This document shows, one piece after another, positions 1 to 7,838 of a stretch of DNA of 28,886 nt. Origin of the DNA: CAZLYK01 sp964563495. GTDB taxonomy: Bacteria > Acidobacteriota > Blastocatellia > RBC074. Within the stretch, counting starts at the first letter, position 1, and every line of letters begins with the position of its first letter. The stretch is from contig CAZLYK010000062.1 of assembly GCA_964563495.1 (NCBI GenBank), forward strand, positions 1 to 28,886, in the 5' to 3' direction. The notes under the pieces are model-generated. The model searched no databases. It worked only from the letters and a program-made list of their open reading frames with translations, and was not told the origin of the DNA. A program made the translations under genes and the position numbers.

Positions 1-92
1 CAGGATTGACAGGATTTTTGCAGGATTAAACAGGATTGAAGACAAAGCCCAGAAGCATCCTGTTTAATCCTGCAAAAATCCTGTCAATCCCG
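1..92. repeat. Long inverted repeat, CAGGATT family, copy 1
   Basis: The left arm (1-36) and right arm (57-92) are reverse complements with one mismatch, separated by a 20-nt loop (37-56). The arm is a run of four CAGGAT(T) units with short spacers. The window starts inside the left arm, so the outer edge of this copy is missing. The right edge runs into the TAA stop of the SDR gene on the minus strand (98-100), and the stop is followed directly by ATAGACGGG, a variant of the element edge. The loop shares a GACAAAG core with the copy at 27741-27829. Confidence 0.9.
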
Positions 93-97
93 TCTAT

Positions 98-856
98 TTA
101 CCGGCCGCCGTCGATTCCGATCACCTCGCCGGTGATAAAGCTCGCTTCGTCGGAGGCCAGAAACGCGACCAGCTCGGCGACCTCTTCGGGCGAGCCGGCG
201 CGTTGTAGCGGGGTGGCGTTGATCACCTCCTGCAGGCGGTCGGGACGCGAGAACTGATCGTGAAAAGGCGTCAGAATGATGCCGGGTGCGATCGCATTGA
301 CCGTCACCTGGTATGGACCGAGCTCGTTGGCCAACCCTTTGGTCAGGGTGTTGACCGCGGCTTTGGCCGCCGCATACGGCAGCGATCCACCGCGTCCCCC
401 GAGCTGAGCGGCGAGCGATGAAATGTTGATGATCCGGCCGCTCCGCTGCTCCTTGAATTGTGCGATCACCGCCTGCGAGCAGAGCAGGACGCTCTTCAGA
501 TTGACGTCCATGACCAAATCCCAGATCTGATCGGTGCAATCCTCGATTCGCACCAGCTTGACGATGCTCCCGGCGTTGTTGACCAGGATATCTACCCGTC
601 CGAAGTTGTCCAGCGACTCGGCCGTCAGACGGAGCGTCTCTTCGCGTTTTGTCACATCGGCGCGGACGGCCATCGCGTTGCGCCGCATGGCTTGTATCTC
701 CGCGACCGTCTCGGCCGCCCCCTTTTCATTCTTGTGATAATTGACGATGATCGCCGCGCCGTTTCGGGCCAGCGCCACCGCCGCCGCGCGGCCTATGCCC
801 GAGCTCGCTCCGGTAACGATCGCAACTTTTCCTCTCAAATCAAATTGTGCAGCCAT
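98..856 (-). CDS. SDR-family NAD(P)-dependent oxidoreductase (FabG-like)
   Basis: This is a 252-residue classical short-chain dehydrogenase with the family's usual length. The cofactor motif TGASSGIG lies at residues 15-22, NNAG at 93-96, the catalytic Ser in the NISS stretch near 147, and the YAAAK catalytic Tyr/Lys pair at 161-165. The C-terminal SFITGEVIGIDGGR is typical of FabG, glucose-dehydrogenase and 3-oxoacyl-reductase-like members. I placed the start at the ATG whose protein begins MAAQFDLRGKV, because an in-frame extension to 931 would be translated from the neighbouring inverted repeat and looks nothing like an SDR N-terminus. No convincing Shine-Dalgarno precedes the ATG. The gene follows rarA on the same strand, with a 42-bp-arm hairpin between them. 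The substrate cannot be assigned; 3-oxoacyl-ACP reductase is only one possibility. Confidence 0.93.
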   Translation of the reverse strand: MAAQFDLRGKVAIVTGASSGIGRAAAVALARNGAAIIVNYHKNEKGAAETVAEIQAMRRNAMAVRADVTKREETLRLTAESLDNFGRVDILVNNAGSIVKLVRIEDCTDQIWDLVMDVNLKSVLLCSQAVIAQFKEQRSGRIINISSLAAQLGGRGGSLPYAAAKAAVNTLTKGLANELGPYQVTVNAIAPGIILTPFHDQFSRPDRLQEVINATPLQRAGSPEEVAELVAFLASDEASFITGEVIGIDGGR

Positions 857-866
857 CGAGGTGGGT

Positions 867-955
867 AAATAGACATGATCAACAGGATTTTTGCAGGATT
901 TGACCAGATGGTGTCTGGTCAAATCCTGCAAAAATCCTGTTGATCATGTCTATTT
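867..955. repeat. Perfect 42-bp inverted repeat, CAGGATT family, copy 2
   Basis: Arms 867-908 and 914-955 are exact reverse complements over 42 bp with a 5-nt loop (909-913). The outer ends read AAATAGAC inward, as in the other copies. The sequence departs from the family consensus (ATGATCAACAGG and TTTGACCAGA), and each change is mirrored in the other arm. It lies 8 bp beyond the rarA stop and 10 bp before the SDR start on the minus strand, so transcripts from rarA into the SDR gene would carry this hairpin. Confidence 0.95.
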
Positions 956-963
956 CAAATCTC

Positions 964-2271
964 CTATTCTTGAAAATACTTCTTGTCTTTCAATTTCTCG
1001 GGGAGGCAGACCATGTCGGTTTTGCCGCCCTCATAATCGTGGGCATATTTGTAATCTTTGCCGTAACCGAGGCCCTTCATCAGTCCCGTCGGCGCATTGC
1101 GCAGGTGAAGCGGCACTGGCTCGGCCTGTGTGGCGCGGGCGTCTTCGGCGGCGGTTTCGTAAGCCAGGTAGACGTGGTTGGATTTCGGCGCGCGCGCCAG
1201 ATAGACAGCCGCTTCGGCCAAAGCCAGGCGGGCTTCCGGAAACCCGATCAGGTGCGTCGCCTGCGCCGCGGCCGCGGCGATGACGAGCGCCTGCGGATCG
1301 GCCATGCCTATGTCTTCCGAAGCGTGATGGACAATCCGCCGGGCGATATACATCGGATCTTCACCGGCCTCGATCATGCGGGCCAGCCAGTAGAGCGTCG
1401 CATCGGCGTCTGAATTGCGGATCGATTTGATAAAAGCCGAGATCAGATTGTAATGTTGTTCGCCCGATTTGTCGTATAGAGCGGCCGCGCGCTGCAGCGC
1501 TTCGCGCAAAATATCTTCGTTGACCTGGCGCCGGCCCTCCCGGTCCGGCGTCACGGCCGCGGCGGCCAGCTCGAGTGTGTTCAAAGCCGCACGTGCGTCT
1601 CCGCCGGTGTGAGCAGCCAGTTGATCGAGCAGCTGGTCTTCGATCAGCAGGTTCAGCCCACCCAGCCCGCGCTCATCGTCGGCCAGCGCCTGTTTGAGAA
1701 TCCCAACTATCTCATGCTCGTTGAGCTGATTGAGGACAAAGACCTTGAGCCGCGAAAGCAACGCCGAGTTGATCTCAAACGAGGGGTTCTCCGTGGTCGC
1801 GCCGATCAGAATGATCGTCCCGTTCTCGACATATGGCAGAAAGGCATCCTGCTGCGCTCGGTTGAACCGGTGAATCTCGTCGACGAATAGGATCGTCCGC
1901 CGACCGAGCGCGGCGTGCACACGCGCTGCGTCGCTCATGACCTGGCGAATCTCCTTGATCCCCGATGTGACGGCGCTGAATGGCACGAACTCGGAAGCGG
2001 TGCAGTTGGCGATGATCCGGGCGAGCGTCGTCTTACCCGTCCCGGGCGGCCCCCAGAAGACAATCGAGGTCAGCCGGTCCTCCTCGATCAACCGGCGCAA
2101 CAATTTTCCGGATCCGAGCAGATGCTCCTGCCCGATAAACTCTTCCAGCGTCCGCGGGCGCATTCGCTCAGCCAATGGCACATCACCCGCCCGGCCGGAC
2201 TCTCCCCCTGCCGGTTTCAGCGGCTCATCAGCCCCGGGAAATAGACTCGGATTTTGCGGGTGGCCAGACAT
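964..2271 (-). CDS. rarA: Replication-associated recombination protein A (AAA+ ATPase, RarA/MgsA)
   Basis: The 435-residue protein has the RarA/WRNIP1 organisation: an N-terminal AAA+ module with Walker A GPPGTGKTT (residues 74-82) and Walker B LFVDEIHRF (128-136), a sensor 1 region GATTENPSFE, then the helical C-terminal oligomerisation region with YLARMIEAGEDPMYIARR and YLAYETAAEDA. The sequence PLAERMRPRTLEEFIGQEHLLG near the N-terminus is a family hallmark. RarA is known to act at stalled replication forks alongside clamp-loader-like factors. The length is normal. The ATG at 2271 has no clear Shine-Dalgarno. The gene is divergent from the SprT-like gene and ends 8 bp before the perfect inverted repeat at 867-955. 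Confidence 0.96.
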   Translation of the reverse strand: MSGHPQNPSLFPGADEPLKPAGGESGRAGDVPLAERMRPRTLEEFIGQEHLLGSGKLLRRLIEEDRLTSIVFWGPPGTGKTTLARIIANCTASEFVPFSAVTSGIKEIRQVMSDAARVHAALGRRTILFVDEIHRFNRAQQDAFLPYVENGTIILIGATTENPSFEINSALLSRLKVFVLNQLNEHEIVGILKQALADDERGLGGLNLLIEDQLLDQLAAHTGGDARAALNTLELAAAAVTPDREGRRQVNEDILREALQRAAALYDKSGEQHYNLISAFIKSIRNSDADATLYWLARMIEAGEDPMYIARRIVHHASEDIGMADPQALVIAAAAAQATHLIGFPEARLALAEAAVYLARAPKSNHVYLAYETAAEDARATQAEPVPLHLRNAPTGLMKGLGYGKDYKYAHDYEGGKTDMVCLPEKLKDKKYFQE

Positions 2272-2591
2272 AGTCCAAGCATAGCACGTTACTGACCACT
2301 ACGTGGCCGCGGAGACTGCGTGATTGCACCTAAATATTAATAGACTGTAAGTGCCTGCGGCCTTACTGGATGGCCAATTGGTCATACCATTAGAGAGCCA
2401 GGCGTGAAAGCGGAAAAATTTTAAAGGGCAGGTTAGTCAGAAACTTAGGAGAAATGGTGGGAAGGGCGTATTGACGGGGTTCTGCGGGGTTTTTAGCATG
2501 GTGGCTGATTTCGAGCGTTTTGCCGGTACCGGGGCGGGTGTGAAGGGCAAAGCGGTGAGATCCAGATTGAGGTGTTTTGAGGGAAGTCAAT
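2272..2591. other. Intergenic region between divergent rarA and SprT-like gene
   Basis: This 320-bp gap must hold the promoters of two divergent genes. It contains the dyad at 2379-2389 (separate entry) and an AT-rich stretch near 2328-2346. The bases at 2579-2584 (GAGGGA) are a strong ribosome binding site 7 nt before the ATG at 2592. I see no RNA gene and no believable additional ORF. A 97-codon minus-strand frame here overlaps the SprT-like start and has no family resemblance. Confidence 0.6.
2379..2389. promoter_or_regulatory. Possible GntR/FadR-type operator dyad
   Basis: The sequence TGGTCATACCA is a perfect TGGT-N3-ACCA dyad. It fits the known FadR-subfamily GntR consensus (TNGTNNNACNA). 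It is 118 bp upstream of the rarA start and about 200 bp upstream of the SprT-like start. No GntR regulator gene is in the window, so its use as an operator is inference from a short match that could occur by chance. Confidence 0.25.
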
Positions 2592-3299
2592 ATGTCGTCG
2601 GGCGAGGTCTCATTGAAAATGCATTTTGCCGACGCGTTCCGCCAGATCACAAAGCGGACGGAATCGCCGGAAATCCACGTCACGTTCTATCCATTTGCTG
2701 GGTTGAATCACACCATTCGGATCCGCAAGCAAAGGGTCTACGTCCGTGTTTCAGACATCTTGCGCGACGCGCCGCAGCCGGTCTATCGGGCGCTGGCCTT
2801 TATCCTGGTCTCGAAGCTCTTCAACAAGAGGGCGATGGACGAGCACGAGAAGCTCTACCGGCAATACGCCTATCAGCCGCAGGTTATGCGCGCCTCCGAT
2901 CTGGCGAGGCTGAAGCGCGGGCGGAAGGTTGTCACCGAGGCGGTTGGCCGGGTGTACAATCTGGATAAGCTCTTTGCCCGGCTCAATCGCCGTTACTTCG
3001 GCAACGAACTGGGGAAACCGGTTTTGAGTTGGAGCGTCCGTCGGACCAAAAGAATTTTGGGGCATCACGACTACGTTCATGATACGATTGTGATCAGCCG
3101 TTCGCTCGATGGTACAAACACGCCGGAGTGTTTGGTTGAATTTGTACTCTACCATGAGATGCTGCACATGAAACATCGACCCCGGATCATCAATGGCCGG
3201 AGGGTCTATCACACGGCGGCTTTTCGTGCGGATGAGCGCCGGTTCGAGCGATATCAGGAAGCAATGGAAGAGTTGGAGAAGATGACCCATCGAAAATGA
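2592..3299 (+). CDS. SprT-like zinc metalloprotease-domain protein
   Basis: This 235-residue protein has a C-terminal SprT/YgjP-like zinc site: HEMLH at residues 188-192 (HExxH) and a further His at 207 in the YHTAAFR stretch, which matches the spacing of the third ligand in YgjP-type proteins. The N-terminal 180 residues hold alternating helices and strands, including the RRTKRILGHHDYVHDTIVISRSL stretch typical of the fold. There is no signal peptide, so it is probably cytoplasmic. The start is the ATG preceded at 7 nt by GAGGGA; an in-frame TTG at 2577 would overlap that site and is less likely. The gene is followed 48 bp later by a GT4 gene. The biological substrate is unknown. Eukaryotic SprT relatives cleave DNA-protein crosslinks, but that cannot be transferred to this protein. 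Confidence 0.85.
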   Translation: MSSGEVSLKMHFADAFRQITKRTESPEIHVTFYPFAGLNHTIRIRKQRVYVRVSDILRDAPQPVYRALAFILVSKLFNKRAMDEHEKLYRQYAYQPQVMRASDLARLKRGRKVVTEAVGRVYNLDKLFARLNRRYFGNELGKPVLSWSVRRTKRILGHHDYVHDTIVISRSLDGTNTPECLVEFVLYHEMLHMKHRPRIINGRRVYHTAAFRADERRFERYQEAMEELEKMTHRK

Positions 3300-3347
3300 T
3301 CGTCCTCCGGCTCTTGATCGATCAATTATTTGCCCCGCCGCGAACAA

Positions 3348-4481
3348 ATGCATATTGGAATTGACGCCCACGCTATCGGTGCACGACAGGGCGGAAACGA
3401 AACCTACATCAGGAACCTGATCAAGGCCCTGGGTCAACTGGACTGTCGGAACCGTTATACCATCTACCTCGCCAACGCTCAGGCCGCCGCCGAATGGCGG
3501 GCATTCCTCAAGCTCAGAAATCCGAATTTCGAGATCAGGTTGTTGCCGCCGCCGACGCCACTGGTGCGGGTTCCGCTTGCCCTGGCTCTCGAATTGCGGA
3601 TCCGCCCGGTCGATCTGCTTCACGTCCAATACACTGCGCCGCCATTTTGCCCGGTGCCGGTTGTCGCGACGATCCACGACCTGGCGTTTGAGCATCTGCC
3701 GGAGACTTTTACCCGTCGCGGCAGCCTGCAGCTCAAGCTGACTGTCAGGAGAACCGCACGGCGTGCCGCGCGGATCGCGACAGTCTCCGACTTTTCGAGG
3801 CGGGATTTGATCCGGACTTACGGTCTTCCGGCCGACAAGGTCCAGGTCACCTACAACGGGATCGAATCCCATTTCTCTCCCCTTCCGCGTTCCGCGGGCG
3901 AGGCTGAGGAGGTCCGGCGGCAATTTGGAATCGAGCGCGACTTCATCCTGGCCGTTGGAAGTTTGCAGCCCCGCAAGAACCTGGTGCGACTGATCAGGGC
4001 GTACGCGAAGCTGAGGACCGAGCAGGCGGGCTTCAACCATCAACTGGTCATCGTCGGGCGCAAGCTCTGGCTCGCGGACGAGGTCCTGGCCGAGGTCTCG
4101 CGACGGGATTGGGCCGAGGATGTGATTCTGACCGGGTATGTCGGCGATGACGACCTGCCCGCGCTCTATCGCTCGGCGACGGCTTTTGTCTATCCGTCGC
4201 TCTTCGAGGGGTTCGGTCTGCCGCCTCTGGAAGCCATGGCCTGTGGGACTCCGGTTGTGACCAGCAATACCTCAAGCCTCCCGGAAGTGGCCGGTGACGC
4301 GGCCCTGCTGATCGACCCTTACGATCAGTCGTCGATCGAGGATGCGCTGCTCAGGATCGTTCAGGATCAACCGCTGCGCGCTCGTCTGCGGGAGAAGGGA
4401 ATTGAGCAGGCCGGGAAATTCAGCTGGCGCGACGCCGCCGAGAAGACCCTGCAGCTTTATCAGGAAAGTTTCCGGAATTGA
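3348..4481 (+). CDS. Glycosyltransferase family 4 protein
   Basis: This is a 377-residue GT-B fold retaining glycosyltransferase. The N-terminal acceptor domain starts MHIGIDAHAIGARQGG, a common opening for mannosyltransferase-like GT4 enzymes. The C-terminal donor domain has ILAVGSLQPRKNL (residues 200-212) and the E-x7-E motif with Glu287 and Glu295 in FEGFGLPPLE, followed by CGTPVVTSNTSSLPEVAGDAALL. I chose the ATG at 3348 over an in-frame TTG at 3330 because the protein aligns from MHIGIDA. The ribosome binding site is poor. The gene lies upstream of a methyltransferase with a 20-bp-arm hairpin between them, suggesting a small glycan-modification unit remote from the main polysaccharide cluster. 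Donor and acceptor sugars are not deducible. Confidence 0.93.
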   Translation: MHIGIDAHAIGARQGGNETYIRNLIKALGQLDCRNRYTIYLANAQAAAEWRAFLKLRNPNFEIRLLPPPTPLVRVPLALALELRIRPVDLLHVQYTAPPFCPVPVVATIHDLAFEHLPETFTRRGSLQLKLTVRRTARRAARIATVSDFSRRDLIRTYGLPADKVQVTYNGIESHFSPLPRSAGEAEEVRRQFGIERDFILAVGSLQPRKNLVRLIRAYAKLRTEQAGFNHQLVIVGRKLWLADEVLAEVSRRDWAEDVILTGYVGDDDLPALYRSATAFVYPSLFEGFGLPPLEAMACGTPVVTSNTSSLPEVAGDAALLIDPYDQSSIEDALLRIVQDQPLRARLREKGIEQAGKFSWRDAAEKTLQLYQESFRN

Positions 4482-4483
4482 TC

Positions 4484-4546
4484 GAATAGACAGGATCGAC
4501 AAGATTTTTTCAGGATTGAACAAGAGCTTGTCGATCCTGTCTATTC
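4484..4546. repeat. Inverted repeat, CAGGATT family, copy 3
   Basis: Arms 4484-4503 and 4527-4546 are perfect reverse complements over 20 bp, with a 23-nt loop that still contains one CAGGATT unit. The arm reads GAATAGACAGGATCGACAAG; the variant GATCGACAAG is mirrored exactly in the opposite arm. It starts 2 bp after the GT4 stop codon and ends 9 bp before the methyltransferase TTG start. Confidence 0.9.
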
Positions 4547-4555
4547 AATCAAGAA

Positions 4556-5458
4556 TTGAAGAACCAGGTGAAAATCTGCGATCTCTGCGGATCGACCAAA
4601 TCTGAATTTATCCTGACCACGACGCGTCTCGACGGCCCGCTCATGCAATGCAGTGATTGCGGGCTCTTCTACGTCGACCTCAAAGACAAAGATGAAACGA
4701 ATGCCGGCGGGCGCAACGGCAGCACTCTGGCCGCCGAGGAGATGATCCGGCTGGCGGGCAGGGCCCGCGAACTGTCGCTGGTCGAGCCTGGAGTTGAGGA
4801 GAGCGAAAGGCCATGGCGTCAGGTCATGGCGAGCGAGCGGCTCAATGATCTCAAGCGATTTGTCAAAGGCGGCCGCCTGCTCGAGATCGGGTGCTCGACC
4901 GGGGAGTTGCTCGAAGCGGCGGGCGAATCCTTCATCGCCACCGGGGTGGAGGCGGATCCGGCCAGCAGCCGGATCGCCCGGTCATCAGGGCTCGATTGTT
5001 ACAACGGAACTCTCAAGGACGCCGGCTTTCCCGATCAGTCTTTCGACGCGGTCGTCTTCTATCACGTGATCGAGCATTTTCGCAGCCCGCACGAGGAGTT
5101 GAGCGAGCTGCGACGCATCGTCAAGCCGGGAGGGTGGCTGGCGATCGAAACGCCGAACATAGAGACGGTCTGGTACCGTTTGCTCGGCGCTCGATGGCGC
5201 CAATTTATACCGGATCATATCTATTTCTTCAGTCCGCAGACCATGACGCGACTCTGTCGGGAGCACGGTTTTACCGTCTCCGAACTTCGAACGGTCGGAA
5301 AGGCGATGAGCCTCAGGCTCTTCATCAGCCGGCTCGGCCGCTATCACCGTTCAGCCGCGAGCCTGCTCGCTTCGCTCAGCCGGCATCTGCATCTGAGCGA
5401 TCGCACGCTGCGCGTCAACCTCGGCGACGTCATGCGGGTCTACGCGCAGCGGCGATAA
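4556..5458 (+). CDS. Class I SAM-dependent methyltransferase with N-terminal zinc ribbon
   Basis: The 300-residue protein begins with a CxxC...CxxC zinc-ribbon-like module (Cys8, Cys11, Cys32, Cys35), followed by a Methyltransf_11/23-type Rossmann domain with motif I LLEIGCSTGELLEAAG (residues 108-123), an acidic residue at the end of the second strand (VEAD), and FDAVVFYHVIEHF as the post-motif strand. Proteins of this architecture often act in sugar or glycolipid modification and sit next to glycosyltransferases, as here. The start is uncertain: TTG at 4556 or GTG at 4568, both just before the first CxxC. It converges with the metalloprotease-like gene, leaving only 15 bp between stops and no long hairpin there, unlike other convergent pairs in the window. 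Confidence 0.9.
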   Translation: MKNQVKICDLCGSTKSEFILTTTRLDGPLMQCSDCGLFYVDLKDKDETNAGGRNGSTLAAEEMIRLAGRARELSLVEPGVEESERPWRQVMASERLNDLKRFVKGGRLLEIGCSTGELLEAAGESFIATGVEADPASSRIARSSGLDCYNGTLKDAGFPDQSFDAVVFYHVIEHFRSPHEELSELRRIVKPGGWLAIETPNIETVWYRLLGARWRQFIPDHIYFFSPQTMTRLCREHGFTVSELRTVGKAMSLRLFISRLGRYHRSAASLLASLSRHLHLSDRTLRVNLGDVMRVYAQRR

Positions 5459-5473
5459 TCATGACGCGATTCT

Positions 5474-6349
5474 TTATTGTCCGCCGATCGAAGCTGAGAT
5501 TGTCCGGGGGCCGGACGATCTGGCGATAGAGGGGGCGAGGGCGGCCTGCCTGACCGGCCCGACACGCGCCGCCTCCCAGTTCAAAGAGAAGAGCTTCGGG
5601 CGCCGGCCAGACATCGCCCGATCGGGATCGGTAAAGGTCAGCTCGGCCTCTTCAATCGGCAATTGGGATGCGCGGTTGCGCATCTGGAATAACTTCGCCA
5701 CGTAGTTCATTCGCACCGGCAGGTTCAATTCGCGGCGGACACGGTTGACATAATCTTCGCATTCACCGGGACCCGAGCCTTCATCGACGGCGTCATGCAA
5801 TTTGAGCACGGCGTGGCCGAGCTCGTGCAGGATGACAAAGCCTATGTCGAAGGCGGCGAGGACCTGCCTGTCTCCGCGAAGGGTCGAGAAATCACTGAAA
5901 TCGAGCTCGACCGGATAGACATCGATCTTCTCCCCGGTCATTCTATTGTAATAGATGGTCGGACAGGCCTGGCGCGCAAAAGCGACTCGCGTCGAATGGT
6001 TGTGGCTTTCCAGATCGATCGCCAGGATCGCCTCGGTTGCTGCGGCGATCAGCTCTCGCGCTGCCTGGGAACCGCCCGAGAATCTGGTCTTGTCGCCGAT
6101 GGTCAGAAAGCCGTATTCGTCAAACCCGAGTTCAAGAAAACCGGTCTTCTCCTGAAGGCTTTTGAGCACCAGGGCGAGCTCTTTTTCGCTCAGCGCCCTC
6201 GGTCCGGGGCCGTTCCGCAGCCCCCCGCGATAGCGAAGTGAGTCGGCCCCTGCCTCGCGGGTTGAAATGACCAGACAGGCCAGCAGCAGAACCAGACTGA
6301 TCCGGCCGAAGTGAGGAAGCGCCGCCAAATTATTTGATATTCTTTTCAC
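5474..6349 (-). CDS. Exported HELGH metalloprotease-like protein of unknown function
   Basis: This 291-residue protein has an N-terminal signal peptide (hydrophobic stretch at residues 17-28, RISLVLLLACLVIST) and a zinc-binding HELGH motif at 175-179 preceded by FDIGFVIL. Acidic residues in GPGECEDYVNRVRRELNLP (193-211) are candidates for the third zinc ligand of a gluzincin. The remainder matches no family I can name. The start is GTG at 6349 with a strong AGGAGG site about 5 nt upstream. The role could be a periplasmic or surface peptidase, or a non-proteolytic protein keeping the zinc site; activity is not shown. The C-terminal 40 residues are rich in Arg, Ala and Ser and look disordered. 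Confidence 0.8.
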   Translation of the reverse strand: MKRISNNLAALPHFGRISLVLLLACLVISTREAGADSLRYRGGLRNGPGPRALSEKELALVLKSLQEKTGFLELGFDEYGFLTIGDKTRFSGGSQAARELIAAATEAILAIDLESHNHSTRVAFARQACPTIYYNRMTGEKIDVYPVELDFSDFSTLRGDRQVLAAFDIGFVILHELGHAVLKLHDAVDEGSGPGECEDYVNRVRRELNLPVRMNYVAKLFQMRNRASQLPIEEAELTFTDPDRAMSGRRPKLFSLNWEAARVGPVRQAALAPSIARSSGPRTISASIGGQ

Positions 6350-6716
6350 CCTGCCCTCCTTCCAGGATGCGTCTCCTGGCGTTTCTGTTTGTTACCGACG
6401 GAATGCGCAGCCCATCTCTGATCGAGGCTGCGTCGTGAGTCTTCTCTGATCGCTACTACTTCGCCTTGATCTTCCGTGTTCCGCCCGGAGGGCCAATCAC
6501 AACGGGTTGAGAGCGTTTGCCGGTGAAAAATATAGGCGTCCCAAACTCCGAATTGATGAAGAGTCGTATTTTTGTCAAATCTCATCCGGCAATTACATTT
6601 GCTTGAATACTCGATATCCGCCGAAGGCTGAGAGTGGGCAGGGGATTACAAACTGATCGTCTTGCTTTAGCAAATCTTGGATGCGATAGTTTTCAGGCAA
6701 TTTATCCATAATACCC
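6350..6716. other. Divergent intergenic region, no firm feature
   Basis: This 367-bp gap separates divergent genes and must hold both promoters. On the minus strand a 79-codon frame (6346-6585) ends in a GTGA overlap with the metalloprotease-like start, but its protein resembles nothing and its last codons are simply that gene's AGGAGG ribosome binding site, so I do not call it. No clear terminator or riboswitch was recognised. Confidence 0.5.
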
Positions 6717-7607
6717 ATGGGCGATACTCTAAGGATGAATCTCGTCACTTCATATCAATACCTGGTCGATCCGGTGCAGGCGCGAGAGGCGATGGCTGCG
6801 TTTGCCCACCAGCCGGTCATCGGGCTTGATACCGAGACATTTTGGGATTACAGCGCGAGACTAAATCGGCTGAGCCTGCTCCAACTGGCGACTCCGACGG
6901 GTGAAGTGGTGGTGATCGACGCTCTGGCGGCCGGACTGGAGGAAGCGCGCGGCCTGATTGAGTCCCCCAATAGCATGATGGCGGCTCACAACGCGCGCTT
7001 CGACGACGGCATCTTGCGTCAGGCGGGGTTCGAAGTCGCCGGATTGGTCGACACCCTCAAACTGGCGCGGCGCACCTTGAGGCTGCAATCATTCAGCCTC
7101 GCCTCGGTCTCGGAACATCTTTTCGGTCTGGCGCTCGACAAGACTTACCAGCGGAGCGACTGGTTGAAACGACCTCTCAGCCGTGAGCAGTTGAATTATG
7201 CGGCGCTCGATGCGGTGATCGCGCTCAGGGTTTTTCAGGAGTTGACCGGCCGCCTCGATCAAGAGGGACGTTTGCACGTCGAACTCAAACGCGCACGCAT
7301 CACCCGCCCATCCGACGGTCAACCTTCACCCCGGCGCGAAAGATCCGCCGCCAAACGCGCTCCGGTCGATCTACGCCCCCTGACCTCGGAAGAGCAGCAG
7401 GCTCTCGAACGGCTGCGGTCCTGGCGCAAACAGATGGCACAGAGCGAACACCTCCCGCCCTATCTCGTCTGTCACGATCGAACCCTCGAACATCTGGTCA
7501 TCCTGAGGCCGCAGACGATCGAGGACCTCAACCGGGTCACCGGTCTGGGCCCATCCAAGATCGCCAAATACGGCGCTCAATTACTCGCCCAGCTGATCGA
7601 TACCTGA
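6717..7607 (+). CDS. rnd: RNase D-like 3'-5' exonuclease with HRDC domain
   Basis: The 296-residue protein has a DEDDy exonuclease domain: Asp38 and Glu40 in GLDTE (exo I), Asp96 in HNARFD (exo II), and Tyr161 and Asp165 in YAALD (exo III). An Arg/Pro-rich linker (about 195-220) leads to one HRDC domain (about 222-296) ending TGLGPSKIAKYGAQLL. E. coli RNase D is longer and carries two HRDC-like modules, so this is a compact form. RNase D trims the 3' ends of tRNA and other stable RNAs; by homology that is the likely role, though a DNA-directed WRN-type exonuclease is not excluded. The start is ATG 6717 or ATG 6735; neither has a good ribosome binding site. Confidence 0.88.
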   Translation: MGDTLRMNLVTSYQYLVDPVQAREAMAAFAHQPVIGLDTETFWDYSARLNRLSLLQLATPTGEVVVIDALAAGLEEARGLIESPNSMMAAHNARFDDGILRQAGFEVAGLVDTLKLARRTLRLQSFSLASVSEHLFGLALDKTYQRSDWLKRPLSREQLNYAALDAVIALRVFQELTGRLDQEGRLHVELKRARITRPSDGQPSPRRERSAAKRAPVDLRPLTSEEQQALERLRSWRKQMAQSEHLPPYLVCHDRTLEHLVILRPQTIEDLNRVTGLGPSKIAKYGAQLLAQLIDT

Positions 7608-7616
7608 ACAAAATTA

Positions 7617-7645
7617 TTGACACCTTAGTGGCGGTGGGCTAGTCT
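7617..7645 (+). promoter_or_regulatory. Possible sigma-70-type promoter
   Basis: A perfect -35 hexamer TTGACA (7617-7622) is followed after 17 bp by TAGTCT (7640-7645), which matches only three positions of the -10 consensus. It points toward the TonB receptor gene, which would give that gene a leader of roughly 560 nt. The weak -10 makes this tentative. Confidence 0.2.
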
Positions 7646-7808
7646 GAATTTTGTATCCATTCAACCAATGCCAATTTCAGATCGTGTGGGAGGCTTAATG
7701 GTGCCCCTTGGGCTTCCTGCTCGATGAAGGAGCAGGGAGTGGAATGTTGGTGTTGAGCGGTGAGGACCCATTCGACTCTCAGCATTCCCTCTGCTCCTAA
7801 TTCATCCC

Positions 7809-7838
7809 CAAAAATCCTGTCTTTCCTGTCCATTAATC
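7809..7838 (-). repeat. Degenerate half copy of the CAGGATT repeat
   Basis: Read on the minus strand it gives TGGACAGGAAAGACAGGATTTTTG, split here as TGGACAGGAAAG then ACAGGATTTTTG, which follows the family arm (TAGACAGGATTGACAGGATTTTTG) with a few changes. No opposing arm is present. It begins directly after the TAA that ends a small minus-strand frame (7833-8063), the same stop-adjacent placement seen for the full copies. Confidence 0.6.

Noticed and set aside
857..931. 25-residue N-terminal extension of the SDR protein
   Set aside because: It is translated from the hairpin repeat, has no SDR similarity, and would put the cofactor motif unusually far from the N-terminus.
2451..2505. Six-codon leader peptide (ATG GTG GGA AGG GCG TAT TGA) and G-rich stretch as an attenuator
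   Set aside because: The spacing from GGAG to ATG is only 2 nt, and the following G-rich stretch is a direct repeat, not a hairpin.
2390..2683. 97-codon minus-strand frame before the SprT-like gene
   Set aside because: It overlaps the supported ribosome binding site and start of the SprT-like gene and has no homology signals.
2751..4043. 430-codon minus-strand frame across the SprT-like and GT4 genes
   Set aside because: It is antisense to two well-supported proteins and its translation has no family features.
6346..6585. 79-codon minus-strand frame overlapping the metalloprotease-like start by GTGA
   Set aside because: The overlap looks like coupling, but the protein resembles nothing, has no good start signal, and its 3' end is the next gene's ribosome binding site. 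Kept as a weak possibility only.
6350..6600. Cyclic-di-GMP-type riboswitch, suggested by a GGGACGC string on the minus strand
   Set aside because: The other conserved blocks and pairing of the GEMM motif are not present.
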